A stretch of DNA of 9,566 bases from Candidatus Woesearchaeota archaeon (GTDB lineage: Archaea; Nanobdellota; Nanobdellia; Woesearchaeales; ARS49). The notes under the pieces are model-generated. The model searched no databases. It had not been told where the DNA came from and was given only the letters and a program-made list of their open reading frames with translations. Within the stretch, counting starts at the first letter, position 1; each line of letters begins with the position of its first letter. The DNA lies in the NCBI GenBank assembly GCA_016203345.1, contig JACQMZ010000011.1, forward strand, positions 1 to 9,566. Reading direction: 5' to 3'. Both the position numbers and the translations under genes were made by a program. This document shows, piece after piece, positions 1 through 6,515 of this stretch.

Positions 1-69
1 ATGTAGGAATGGTGGTTTTCGAGAATTCGTACTCACAGGAGAGCTAAACATGTAAGAATAAAGAATAAG

Positions 70-112
70 CTTAAATATCACCAATTCTCCTACCAGTATA
101 CAAAAAGGTGAT
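70..112 (+). promoter_or_regulatory. Promoter and ribosome binding site of the glycogen operon
   Basis: A TATA-like box CTTAAATA lies at 70-77, which predicts transcription starting near 97-103. The Shine-Dalgarno GGTGAT at 107-112 matches the archaeal 16S rRNA 3' end and sits 4 bases before the GTG at 117. Inverted repeats overlap these elements (see findings). The 69 bases before the box hold no gene I can support. Confidence 0.6.
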
Positions 113-116
113 ACTG

Positions 117-1322
117 GTGAAGGTGCTCATGTTTGGATGGGAATTTCCTCCCTACAAAACCGGCGGGCTTGGCACTGCGTGCCATGACCTCACTAAAGGA
201 CTGGCACGGCAAGGCGTTGACGTCACATTCGTCATGCCCGTTGCACCTGCCAATGCCAACGTGCGCTTTGTGCGGCTTATCGGGGCCGAACAAACCATTT
301 CATTTCAGCCGATTCAGAGCCTTCTATTGCCCTACACAACCACCGAAGCATACGCACGGATCTACTCGAAAGCCACGGAAAAAGACGTGTACGGCAAAAA
401 CCTCTTTCACGAAGTCCAGCGATACGCTCTCCTTGCAGGATGCATCGCCAAAGACAACCCGCACGATATCATCCACGCGCACGACTGGATGACGTACGGA
501 GCGGCCATCCACGCAAAACGCATCTCAGGCAAACCACTTGTCGTTCACATTCACGCGACAGAATACGACCGCACACTCGGTCATCCGAACCCGGCAATCA
601 GGCGGCTTGAGCACGCAGGATTTCATCACGCAGACACCATTATTGCCAACAGCCACTTCCTGAAACAGACCGTAGTAGAAAAATATGATATCTCTCCCCA
701 GAAAATTACAGTCGTGCACTGGGGCATTGACCAGGACCGGCGCGCGTATGCCCATGACTACAAGCACACCCTTCGCGAGAAAAAAGTACTTTATCTGGGA
801 CGCATGGCAGCCATGAAAGGCCCTGATCATTTCCTGCGGGTTGCGGCCCGCGTGCTGCAGCACGTACCCTCAACCAAATTTGTTATGGTCGGAGGCGGAG
901 AAATGCTCCCCCAGTGCGTTCAACTCGCCGCCGACCTCGGCATCAGCCAAAACGTCATATTTGCCGGGCCGCTTGCAGGCGAGGACGTTCATCATGCGTT
1001 CCAGATGGCAGACTTGTTTGTCATGCCATCCATCAGCGAACCATTTGGTCTTGTTGCATTGGAGGCGCTCGCAAATAAAACTCCTGTCCTGATGTCCAGA
1101 CAAAGCGGAGTCAGCGAAGTCGTGTCCCACGCGCTCAAAGTCGACTTCTGGGATCACGACGAAATGGTCAACAAAATTGTTGCCGTGCTGAAATATGACA
1201 GCCTGCGGGACGAACTGCGCGAACAGGGCGCAAGCGAAGTCCAGAAATTCACTCTTGACGAGCCAGCCAGAAAATGTGTCGATATCTATCACCGGCTCGC
1301 ACCGCAGGTGATCATCCGATGA
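117..1322 (+). CDS. GT4/GT5-type glycosyltransferase, probable archaeal glycogen synthase
   Basis: A 401-residue GT-B fold glycosyltransferase that probably transfers glucose from a nucleotide-glucose donor onto a growing alpha-glucan in the cytosol. The N-terminus MKVLMFGWEFPP followed by GGLG (residues 16-19) is the glycogen synthase acceptor-side signature. HAHDW at 120-124, the C-terminal domain entry LGRMAAMKG (227-235), and the donor-site EPFGLVALE with the E-x7-E pair E308 and E316 all fit. The start is GTG at 117, chosen because it gives the typical family N-terminus and has GGTGAT 4 bases upstream; an upstream GTG at 108 lies inside that Shine-Dalgarno, and the ATG at 129 would cut the first strand. 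The stop overlaps the next gene by four bases (ATGA), so the two are co-translated. The GH57 neighbour supports glycogen or starch-like metabolism, but GT4 enzymes with other sugars as substrate cannot be excluded. Confidence 0.88.
   Translation: MKVLMFGWEFPPYKTGGLGTACHDLTKGLARQGVDVTFVMPVAPANANVRFVRLIGAEQTISFQPIQSLLLPYTTTEAYARIYSKATEKDVYGKNLFHEVQRYALLAGCIAKDNPHDIIHAHDWMTYGAAIHAKRISGKPLVVHIHATEYDRTLGHPNPAIRRLEHAGFHHADTIIANSHFLKQTVVEKYDISPQKITVVHWGIDQDRRAYAHDYKHTLREKKVLYLGRMAAMKGPDHFLRVAARVLQHVPSTKFVMVGGGEMLPQCVQLAADLGISQNVIFAGPLAGEDVHHAFQMADLFVMPSISEPFGLVALEALANKTPVLMSRQSGVSEVVSHALKVDFWDHDEMVNKIVAVLKYDSLRDELREQGASEVQKFTLDEPARKCVDIYHRLAPQVIIR
1306..1312 (+). promoter_or_regulatory. Ribosome binding site of the GH57 gene
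   Basis: AGGTGAT lies inside the end of the glycosyltransferase gene, 6 bases before the ATG at 1319. It fixes that start over the in-frame upstream codon at 1274 and supports translational coupling through the ATGA overlap. Confidence 0.75.
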
Positions 1323-2533
1323 CCAATGTCTGCCTGTACTTCCAAGTCCACCAGCCCTTCCGCCTGCGCAAATACTCCCTGTTTGACATCGGAAACAACA
1401 CGCACTATTTTGACGACGAAAAAAACAAGGCAATCATCCAGAAAGTGGCGCGCAAATGCTACCTGCCTGCCAACAAAATTCTCCTTGACTTGCTGGCAAA
1501 ACACGGCGAAAAGTTCGCAGTCAGCTTCAGCATCACCGGCACTGCCCTCGAACAGTTCGCCCAGCACGAGCCGCGCGTTCTGGAAAGCTTTCACCAACTC
1601 GCACAGACAGGCCGCGTGGAATTCCTCTCAGAAACATACCACCACTCGCTTGCTTTTCTCCACAACCAAAAAGAATTTCTCAAACAAATAGAAATGCACG
1701 CCAAAACCCTTAAAAAACTGTTCGGCGCACAGCCCACAGTTTTCCGCAACACAGAACTCTGCTACAACAACGACATCGCGCGACTGGCAGAACGAAACGG
1801 CTACACTCACATTCTCGCTGAAGGAGCAGACCACATCCTCGGCTGGCGCTCGCCAAACTTTGTCTACAAGCCAAAAGGAACACACCGAATAAAATTGCTT
1901 CTCAAAAATTATCGCCTCTCTGACGATATTGCCTTCAGATTTTCTGACAAACGCTGGAGCGGCTGGCCGCTGGACGCCAAGAAATTCGCGGCATGGATCG
2001 CGCCCATCCGTGGCGACACCATAAACCTCTTCATGGACTACGAAACATTTGGCGAACACCAATGGGCAGACACCGGCATTTTCAACTTCCTGAAACACCT
2101 GCCCGCCGAATGCTTCAAGCGAGACATAGGATTCCACAACCCGTCACACATTTCAGCAGAACCCAAAGACGAACTTGATTTCCGGCACACCGTCAGCTGG
2201 GCAGACCTCGAACGAGACCTTTCTGCGTGGACAGGCAACAAAATGCAGCAGTCCGCAATGCAAAACCTTTTTGCCCTTAGAGATGCCGTGCTCGCAAGCA
2301 GTGACGACCTGTTGATTGAGTCCTGGAGAAAACTTACAACAAGCGATCATTTCTACTACATGTGCACCAAATGGTTTTCTGACGGCGACGTCCACAAATA
2401 CTTCAGCCCCTACGAGACGCCATACGATGCGTTCATCTCCTTCATGAACGTCCTGCAAGACATCATGCACAGGCTCAAGGTAGACAACAAAGTCAGCCCC
2501 ACACTCGTGCAGAACCGGTGGGTAAAAGTTTGA
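1319..2533 (+). CDS. GH57 family alpha-amylase
   Basis: A 404-residue glycoside hydrolase of family 57, expected to cut or rearrange alpha-1,4-glucans by a retaining mechanism. The family's five conserved regions are visible in order: HQP at 11-13, a region-2 equivalent around EFLSETYHH (101-109), region 3 FRNTEL with E146 as the probable nucleophile, region 4 FMDYETFGEHQW with D240 as the probable acid/base, and TTSDHFYYM near 340-348. There is no signal peptide, so it should act inside the cell on stored glucan. It starts with ATG at 1319, overlapping the glycosyltransferase stop, with a good Shine-Dalgarno. The pairing of a glycogen synthase with a GH57 amylase is known from methanogens and other archaea. 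Exact specificity (alpha-amylase versus 4-alpha-glucanotransferase or branching enzyme) is not settled by the sequence; the short length and FMDYETFGEHQW favour the alpha-amylase subgroup. Confidence 0.9.
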   Translation: MTNVCLYFQVHQPFRLRKYSLFDIGNNTHYFDDEKNKAIIQKVARKCYLPANKILLDLLAKHGEKFAVSFSITGTALEQFAQHEPRVLESFHQLAQTGRVEFLSETYHHSLAFLHNQKEFLKQIEMHAKTLKKLFGAQPTVFRNTELCYNNDIARLAERNGYTHILAEGADHILGWRSPNFVYKPKGTHRIKLLLKNYRLSDDIAFRFSDKRWSGWPLDAKKFAAWIAPIRGDTINLFMDYETFGEHQWADTGIFNFLKHLPAECFKRDIGFHNPSHISAEPKDELDFRHTVSWADLERDLSAWTGNKMQQSAMQNLFALRDAVLASSDDLLIESWRKLTTSDHFYYMCTKWFSDGDVHKYFSPYETPYDAFISFMNVLQDIMHRLKVDNKVSPTLVQNRWVKV

Positions 2534-2560
2534 GAGCTGTATGATGCAGGAACCGGTTGG

Positions 2561-2596
2561 TTTAAAAGTAATTCATTGTTCGCGCCAGTTGGTGAT
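2561..2596 (+). promoter_or_regulatory. Promoter and ribosome binding site of the small membrane protein pair
   Basis: TATA-like TTTAAAAG at 2561-2568 is followed by GGTGAT at 2591-2596, 3 bases before the ATG at 2600. The spacing predicts a transcript with a leader of only about 10 bases. Confidence 0.5.
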
Positions 2597-2599
2597 CAC

Positions 2600-2791
2600 A
2601 TGCCAAAGAAAGATGAAGGACGATATGAACAGTTAAAGGAAAAGATTGAAGCACTCAACGGGAAGCTAAGCGACTTGAAGGGACAGGCAACTGATTACGT
2701 GGCAGAACATCCTGTCCAGTCAACAGCTGTCGCGTTCGGCGCAGGACTCCTTGCGGGGGCAGTGCTTACTGCTCTACTCAGGAAAAGATAA
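2600..2791 (+). CDS. Small DUF883/YqjD-like membrane-anchored protein
   Basis: A 63-residue protein with a charged, probably coiled-coil N-terminal half (about residues 6-33, rich in K, E, L) and one C-terminal glycine-rich hydrophobic helix (about 44-60, AFGAGLLAGAVLTALL) ending in RKR. The segment YVAEHPVQSTAVAFGAG recalls the DUF883 (YqjD/ElaB) tail, where a short 'V-x-E-x-P-x-x-S' stretch precedes a tail anchor. E. coli YqjD tethers ribosomes to the inner membrane in stationary phase; whether this protein does so is unknown. The start at 2600 is set by GGTGAT just upstream; an in-frame TTG at 2576 would place that Shine-Dalgarno inside the gene. It is followed after 1 base by another small membrane gene, the same order as bacterial yqjD-yqjE. 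Family assignment rests on pattern only. Confidence 0.7.
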   Translation: MPKKDEGRYEQLKEKIEALNGKLSDLKGQATDYVAEHPVQSTAVAFGAGLLAGAVLTALLRKR

Positions 2792-2792
2792 C

Positions 2793-3029
2793 ATGCTTGA
2801 ACAACTCGTCACGCTCGCACGACAAGAAGCGTCCCTGCATGCCACTCGCGTCATGAATCACGCCAAGCGCAAGATACTTTTGTTCGTCCTGAAAACAGTC
2901 TTTCTTGTTCTCGGACTCCTTATGATTTCAGCAGGCATTGTACTGCTCGGCGCCAAATATGTGGGCAGCGATCTCATGCTCTTGTTTGTTGGAGCAATGC
3001 TATTCTTAGGCTTCCTGCTGGTAAAGTAG
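2793..3029 (+). CDS. Small two-helix membrane protein, YqjE / phage holin III-like
   Basis: A 78-residue protein: an amphipathic, basic N-terminal helix (1-27, LEQLVTLARQEASLHATRV and on to KRK), then two hydrophobic segments at about 28-50 and 57-77 separated by KYVGSD. The layout is that of YqjE-like proteins (Phage_holin_3_6 family), which in bacteria are encoded next to YqjD. It begins 1 base after the stop of the upstream DUF883-like gene, with only a weak purine stretch (GGAAAAG, 2781-2787) before the ATG, so coupled translation is likely. Its last 24 bases overlap the 3' end of the convergent AI-2E gene. Function is not known; a membrane partner of the upstream protein is the simplest inference. 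Confidence 0.7.
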   Translation: MLEQLVTLARQEASLHATRVMNHAKRKILLFVLKTVFLVLGLLMISAGIVLLGAKYVGSDLMLLFVGAMLFLGFLLVK

Positions 3030-4022
3030 GGCGTGTCGTTCCACCGCCTTGAGGTAATGAAACACGCCTACAAGAATCGTTTTCGTTATGACATATGCCG
3101 GAACAGCCATAATCATTCCCACTACCCCCAAAACTTCTCCACTGACAAGAGTGAGAATAACAACCATGAACGGGTGAATGTCCACCAAGCGCGACACCAG
3201 CCACGTTTGCAAAACAACATTGTCAATCAGTTGCGCAATAACCAATACTCCCAATGCCGGCCCTACTAATTGAAATCCGCCACCAACCATGCCTGCGAGC
3301 ACGAGAGGAGGAACTGTCAGCAAAGGACCCAAATAAGGGATAATATTGAGAACGCCGCCCAGAAACCCCAGAAGCAAAGGCTGCGGTAGGCCGATGGCGT
3401 AGAACCCCATAGCGTACACCACAATCATTGCCGCAGTCTCTGCACTTTTTGCCCAAATGAAGTCCTGCACATGGCAAAGCACGTCATTCGCAATCGTGAC
3501 CGTGACCTCAAAATAATCATTCGGGATCGGAGCCAAGAGTGTATCACGCAAAGTCTTTCTTGACGACAACAAGATAATTGCGATAATTAGTATAGTAATG
3601 ACGCTCGTGGCAACTGATCCCAGCAAAGAAAATAGCGCTTCAAGATCAGAGGATACGCGTTCCTGCAATTTCGCCATCGCCTGGCCTGCCAACGGAAACC
3701 CCATCTGGTACTGTTCCAGTTGTGCCTTGAACCTGTCTACTATCAGTGGCAACTGGCGAGAAAACGCGCTCACCTGCTCAACCAGCGGAATGCTGACATA
3801 CAACACAAACGCCAGCACGCCGCACGCCATTGCCAAAACCAGCACTCCATACGCTTGGCGCTCGGACATGCCTTGTCGTTCAAAAGAATCAAGCAGGTGA
3901 GCAAGCAAAAAATACAGGACAATGCCTCCCACTATGTTGGCGGCAATCATGCTGAATTTGTAAAACAGCACACTCACGACCAGCACAACAAGCAAAACCG
4001 CCCCAAACTTAGCGTACGTCAT
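3006..4022 (-). CDS. AI-2E family transporter (permease)
   Basis: A 338-residue polytopic membrane protein with about eight hydrophobic segments: roughly 8-24, 26-42, 58-80, a long soluble stretch 82-130, then 132-153, 196-224, 234-248, 254-272 and 284-322. Family signatures are NIIPYLGPLL (226-235), QLIDNVVLQTWLV (264-276) and VDIHPFMVVILTLVSGEVLG (280-299), all typical of AI-2E transporters. Members export small molecules or exchange cations; the E. coli name refers to autoinducer-2 export and should not be taken as the substrate here. The ATG overlaps the stop of the upstream CNB gene (ATGA, 4019-4022) with no clear Shine-Dalgarno, so it is probably translated by coupling. Length is normal for the family. 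Confidence 0.9.
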   Translation of the reverse strand: MTYAKFGAVLLVVLVVSVLFYKFSMIAANIVGGIVLYFLLAHLLDSFERQGMSERQAYGVLVLAMACGVLAFVLYVSIPLVEQVSAFSRQLPLIVDRFKAQLEQYQMGFPLAGQAMAKLQERVSSDLEALFSLLGSVATSVITILIIAIILLSSRKTLRDTLLAPIPNDYFEVTVTIANDVLCHVQDFIWAKSAETAAMIVVYAMGFYAIGLPQPLLLGFLGGVLNIIPYLGPLLTVPPLVLAGMVGGGFQLVGPALGVLVIAQLIDNVVLQTWLVSRLVDIHPFMVVILTLVSGEVLGVVGMIMAVPAYVITKTILVGVFHYLKAVERHALLYQQEA

Positions 4023-4501
4023 GGTCGGCGCGCCCTGTCATTCATCGCCCGCAAGCGGCGGGCAAGAACTTTCGACAAATTCCACAACAATTTGTTGCCC
4101 ACCTTCGGGTGATAGTGCACGAGTTTTTCAACATCATGCCTAAAAAGAAACGCCAGCGTGGCATCTTCCAGCACCACTGCGCTTGCGGAACGCGGCAGAT
4201 CTTCAACCAACGCCAGCTCGCCAAAAAACATGCCTTGAGAAAGTTTGGTGACAGGAATTATTTTACCTTCTGAATGCCACACGATGTGGATGCTTCCCTT
4301 AAGAATCAGATAAAGCGCAGAGCCTGCATCGCCTTCAAAAAACACGTGCTGTCCTTTCGTAAACGTGCGCACGCTCACCTTTTGGGATACCAACCTGAGC
4401 TCTTTCGATGTCAAATTGTTGAAGAGTATGGTCTTATGAATCTCCTGCCTTAATTGACGCTCCGACGGTTCTTCAAAGATAAACTCAAACAAACCCTGCA
4501 T
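4019..4501 (-). CDS. Stand-alone cyclic-nucleotide-binding (CNB) domain protein
   Basis: A 160-residue protein consisting almost only of one CNB (CRP/PKA regulatory) domain, residues about 24-135. The start LFNNLTSKELRLV, the EGDAGSALYLILKGSI strands (56-71) and the phosphate-binding cassette FFGELALVEDLPRSASA (92-108) with E95 and R104 are all intact, so ligand binding is expected. No helix-turn-helix, kinase or channel domain is attached; the C-terminus (136-160) is one basic helix, and the first 10 residues are hydrophobic (MQGLFEFIFE). The ATG is preceded by GGGAG (4506-4510, minus strand). The gene is translationally coupled to the AI-2E permease downstream, suggesting it senses a ligand for, or regulates, that permease. 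The actual ligand (cAMP, cGMP, c-di-AMP or other) cannot be read from the sequence. Confidence 0.88.
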   Translation of the reverse strand: MQGLFEFIFEEPSERQLRQEIHKTILFNNLTSKELRLVSQKVSVRTFTKGQHVFFEGDAGSALYLILKGSIHIVWHSEGKIIPVTKLSQGMFFGELALVEDLPRSASAVVLEDATLAFLFRHDVEKLVHYHPKVGNKLLWNLSKVLARRLRAMNDRARRP

Positions 4502-4583
4502 GATACTCCCGGACAGGGGTTACTATTAAATGTTGTGATAGACTGCTCGCAACATTCAAATACTTAGAACCAAGTGAGGACGC
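4502..4583. promoter_or_regulatory. Divergent promoter region, CNB-permease operon and C39-like gene
   Basis: For the minus-strand operon a TATA-like TTTAATAGTA is read at 4530-4521, about 26 bases from its ATG. For the plus-strand gene AAATACTT at 4558-4565 is about 23 bases from its ATG, and GTGAGG at 4574-4579 may act as Shine-Dalgarno. Both transcripts would have very short leaders. No clear operator was seen. Confidence 0.45.
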
Positions 4584-5096
4584 ATGAGCCTGCGCATTCC
4601 ATACTACCGTCAGCAAGCACCGTACACGTGCGGGCCTGCCGTGCTGAGAATGGCGTTGTCAGCCATGGGAAAACGGCGCAGTGAAGCATACCTCGCCCGA
4701 CTTGCTGAAACCACCGCACGCGAAGGCACGTCAAACTTCGGCCTGCTTCGCTGCCTCAGAAAGCTGAACATAGAGTATATGACATGGTACAGGGGAAGCT
4801 ACCGAGACATCCAACTGAATGTGAAAAACGGCATTGTGATCATCGATTGGATGCCCCAACTGATCTTCCCCGAACACCCTGAATTTCGGCCATCACGAGA
4901 ATTCAATCCCGACGAAGACGCACATTATGCACTTATTGTTTCTGCAGGAGAAAAGTTCGTCACGCTCCAGGATCCTGCACTCGGACGACGCCTGCGCGTG
5001 TCGCGTGCGTCATTTTTGAAAGCATGGCGAGACCCACTCAGCACCTCAAACCATTGGATGCTGGTCGTTCTCCATCACGAAGAGCATTTAGAATAA
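4584..5096 (+). CDS. C39-like cysteine peptidase
   Basis: A 170-residue single-domain protein of the papain-like C39 type. The nucleophile motif YTCGPAVLRMAL carries C16, with Q10 as the probable oxyanion-hole residue; DAHYALIVSAG gives H114, and LQDPALG gives D130, completing the usual Cys-His-Asp set in the right order and spacing (substrate handling in the family: cleavage after a Gly-Gly-like site, or other peptide bonds). There is no signal peptide and no transmembrane or ABC transporter part, unlike bacteriocin exporters, so it is probably a cytosolic peptidase. It stands divergent to the CNB-permease operon and ends 5 bases from the convergent ATP-grasp gene. No precursor peptide gene was seen beside it, so its substrate is unknown. 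Confidence 0.82.
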   Translation: MSLRIPYYRQQAPYTCGPAVLRMALSAMGKRRSEAYLARLAETTAREGTSNFGLLRCLRKLNIEYMTWYRGSYRDIQLNVKNGIVIIDWMPQLIFPEHPEFRPSREFNPDEDAHYALIVSAGEKFVTLQDPALGRRLRVSRASFLKAWRDPLSTSNHWMLVVLHHEEHLE

Positions 5097-5101
5097 TTTT
5101 G

Positions 5102-6388
5102 TCAGTACAAATATCCCCACGTCTGGAGCTTGTCAGAATCATGATACCACCGCACGCCAATATCTGTGCGGTACATCATATTCTGCAAAATAATGTTCTT
5201 TATTCGGGAGTAGGATTGCTTGCGCGCCTCTTCAACAGTGCTACCTGAACCAGTAATCACCAGCACATACCCTGATTCGCCCGCAAGATGCCAGTCTCCG
5301 TCAGCAAACTTGACATCTCCCAAATGAAACCCGTCAAGTGTAGGCTTCTTGAACAAGATACTGGAATCCTTGTACGTCGCAAACACTTTCTTGTCGTCAA
5401 AAGGATAAGGCGGCACTGCGATGACCACACCAATCTGAAATCCTCTTTTTGTCTTCAGCTGAAACGGTTCGCCTTTCGCGAGCTTGAAAAGAAATTCGCT
5501 TATCGGCGTTTGAATGCCTTCCATTTGGATGCTGATCGTCGGATAACCAAACCTGCACGTAAATTCAAGCGGATACACCCCCTTTGACGTTGCAATGCAA
5601 TTAATGTCCACATACCCGACATACTTTGACTGCGCGAGCGGTTCTTTCATTTTTTCCAGTGTCATCCGAAATATCGTGTTAGGGTCAGACCAGTACATCA
5701 ACGTGCCCATTTCTCCAGTAAAGGGGCCAATTTCACCTGGAAAAAGCCGCTTGTGCTCAAAATTTACGTTAATGGGAAGAATGAAATCAGAACCGTTAAA
5801 GAACGCACCCACCGCGATTTCAACACCAGACGCAAATTTTTGCAAAATAAACTTCGTGATTTTCTTCCCCCACACTTTTTTGTTGTGCGCAAGAACTTCC
5901 AACAAGTCCTTGCCGTCCTCATCTTCGCCAATAAACAACAAACCCTTTTCGTCAGACGTTATCACTCCTGACGGCTTGAAAACATACCGTTCAGGATGCT
6001 CTCTCACGAACTTAATCGCCTCGTCAAAATTCGTAAACTCAAACCCTGGCAAAGTCAACATGCCCACACGCCGCATTTCCGACTGGCCAAACTCCCGATC
6101 TTCCTCCAACTTGTCAGTGTACGTGCCTCCGCCAACGACAAACTTTCCCTGTTTGCGAAGCTTGTCGGCTTTCTCGCCAAAATTAGTGTCGTCAAACACG
6201 ATCACATCAGCCCAGTCCACGTGCTTCTGCCAGTCATCAACGCGATCAAGCACGCCTTCGTATACGTCTGCGTCTTCCTCGCGCTTGATGAACACCTTGA
6301 CCTCGTGACCTTCTTTTTTCACCTGCCACGCAATGTCACCGCTTAAACTCTCCCAAGAAACAAACAAAAATTTTCTTTTGTCAGGCAT
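5102..6388 (-). CDS. PurD-like (GARS-type) ATP-grasp ligase, non-canonical
   Basis: A 428-residue protein with the overall plan and length of phosphoribosylamine-glycine ligase (GARS): an N-terminal pre-ATP-grasp domain (about 1-100), an ATP-grasp core (about 105-300, with YVFKPSGVITSDEKG at 135-149, EHKRLFPGEIGPFTGEMG at 211-228 and YPLEFTCRFGYP at 272-283), and the PurD-like C-terminal domain ending MMYRTDIG (404-411). The N-terminal GSGGREHA loop of PurD is absent; SWESLSGDIA occupies its place. The metal-binding EFNARFGDPE is changed to EFTCRFGYPT, so N becomes T and D becomes Y. I therefore call it an ATP-dependent carboxylate-amine ligase of unknown substrate rather than purD. The start at 6388 is favoured over an upstream frame extension to 6463 (arginine-rich, running through a hairpin); it has no Shine-Dalgarno but a TATA-like box 26 bases away. 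Confidence 0.85.
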   Translation of the reverse strand: MPDKRKFLFVSWESLSGDIAWQVKKEGHEVKVFIKREEDADVYEGVLDRVDDWQKHVDWADVIVFDDTNFGEKADKLRKQGKFVVGGGTYTDKLEEDREFGQSEMRRVGMLTLPGFEFTNFDEAIKFVREHPERYVFKPSGVITSDEKGLLFIGEDEDGKDLLEVLAHNKKVWGKKITKFILQKFASGVEIAVGAFFNGSDFILPINVNFEHKRLFPGEIGPFTGEMGTLMYWSDPNTIFRMTLEKMKEPLAQSKYVGYVDINCIATSKGVYPLEFTCRFGYPTISIQMEGIQTPISEFLFKLAKGEPFQLKTKRGFQIGVVIAVPPYPFDDKKVFATYKDSSILFKKPTLDGFHLGDVKFADGDWHLAGESGYVLVITGSGSTVEEARKQSYSRIKNIILQNMMYRTDIGVRWYHDSDKLQTWGYLY

Positions 6389-6515
6389 TCGTGCGGAGAG
6401 GTTGCAGGAGGTATTTAATGCTTTAGATTGAATTTTGCGAATTCGGCGACTTCGTCGCCTCATTCAGCAAAATTCACACACAACATTTATAATCACGTCG
6501 AGCACCAAAGCATCA
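6389..6515. promoter_or_regulatory. Divergent leaderless promoters of the ATP-grasp and GNAT genes
   Basis: TTAAATAC (minus strand, 6418-6411) lies about 26 bases from the ATP-grasp ATG at 6388, and TTTATAA (plus, 6486-6492) about 27 bases from the GTG at 6516. Neither gene has a Shine-Dalgarno, which is what leaderless archaeal transcripts look like. A large dyad fills the space between the two boxes. Confidence 0.55.
6430..6475. repeat. 46 base imperfect dyad / hairpin
   Basis: The outer arms GAATTTTGC (6430-6438) and GCAAAATTC (6467-6475) are perfectly complementary. After a small interruption AAT/ATT pair, and the inner arms GGCGA (6445-6449) and TCGCC (6455-6459) close on CTTCG. The element is centred at 6452.5, the midpoint of the 127 base intergenic region, 11-12 bases from each TATA-like box. 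It may be an operator, or a dispersed repeat. Confidence 0.7.

Noticed and set aside
37..55. AGGAGAG followed by ATG-TAA, a start-stop mini frame
   Set aside because: It lies upstream of the predicted transcription start of the glycogen operon, so it is unlikely to be in the transcript; probably chance.
870..1433. Minus-strand open frame of 187 codons
   Set aside because: It runs antisense across the glycosyltransferase/GH57 junction, both clearly coding, and has no recognisable motif.
1628..2137. Minus-strand open frame of 169 codons
   Set aside because: It lies entirely within the GH57 gene, in the opposite sense, with a cysteine- and phenylalanine-rich composition typical of shadows.
5595..6308. 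Plus-strand open frame of 237 codons
   Set aside because: It is antisense to the well-supported ATP-grasp gene, is rich in Ser, Thr and Asn as expected from a shadow frame, and has no domain signature.
6435..6515. Upstream extension of the GNAT frame from a TTG codon
   Set aside because: The extension runs through the dyad and the TATA-like box and encodes low-complexity arginine-rich sequence; the GTG at 6516 fits the promoter spacing.
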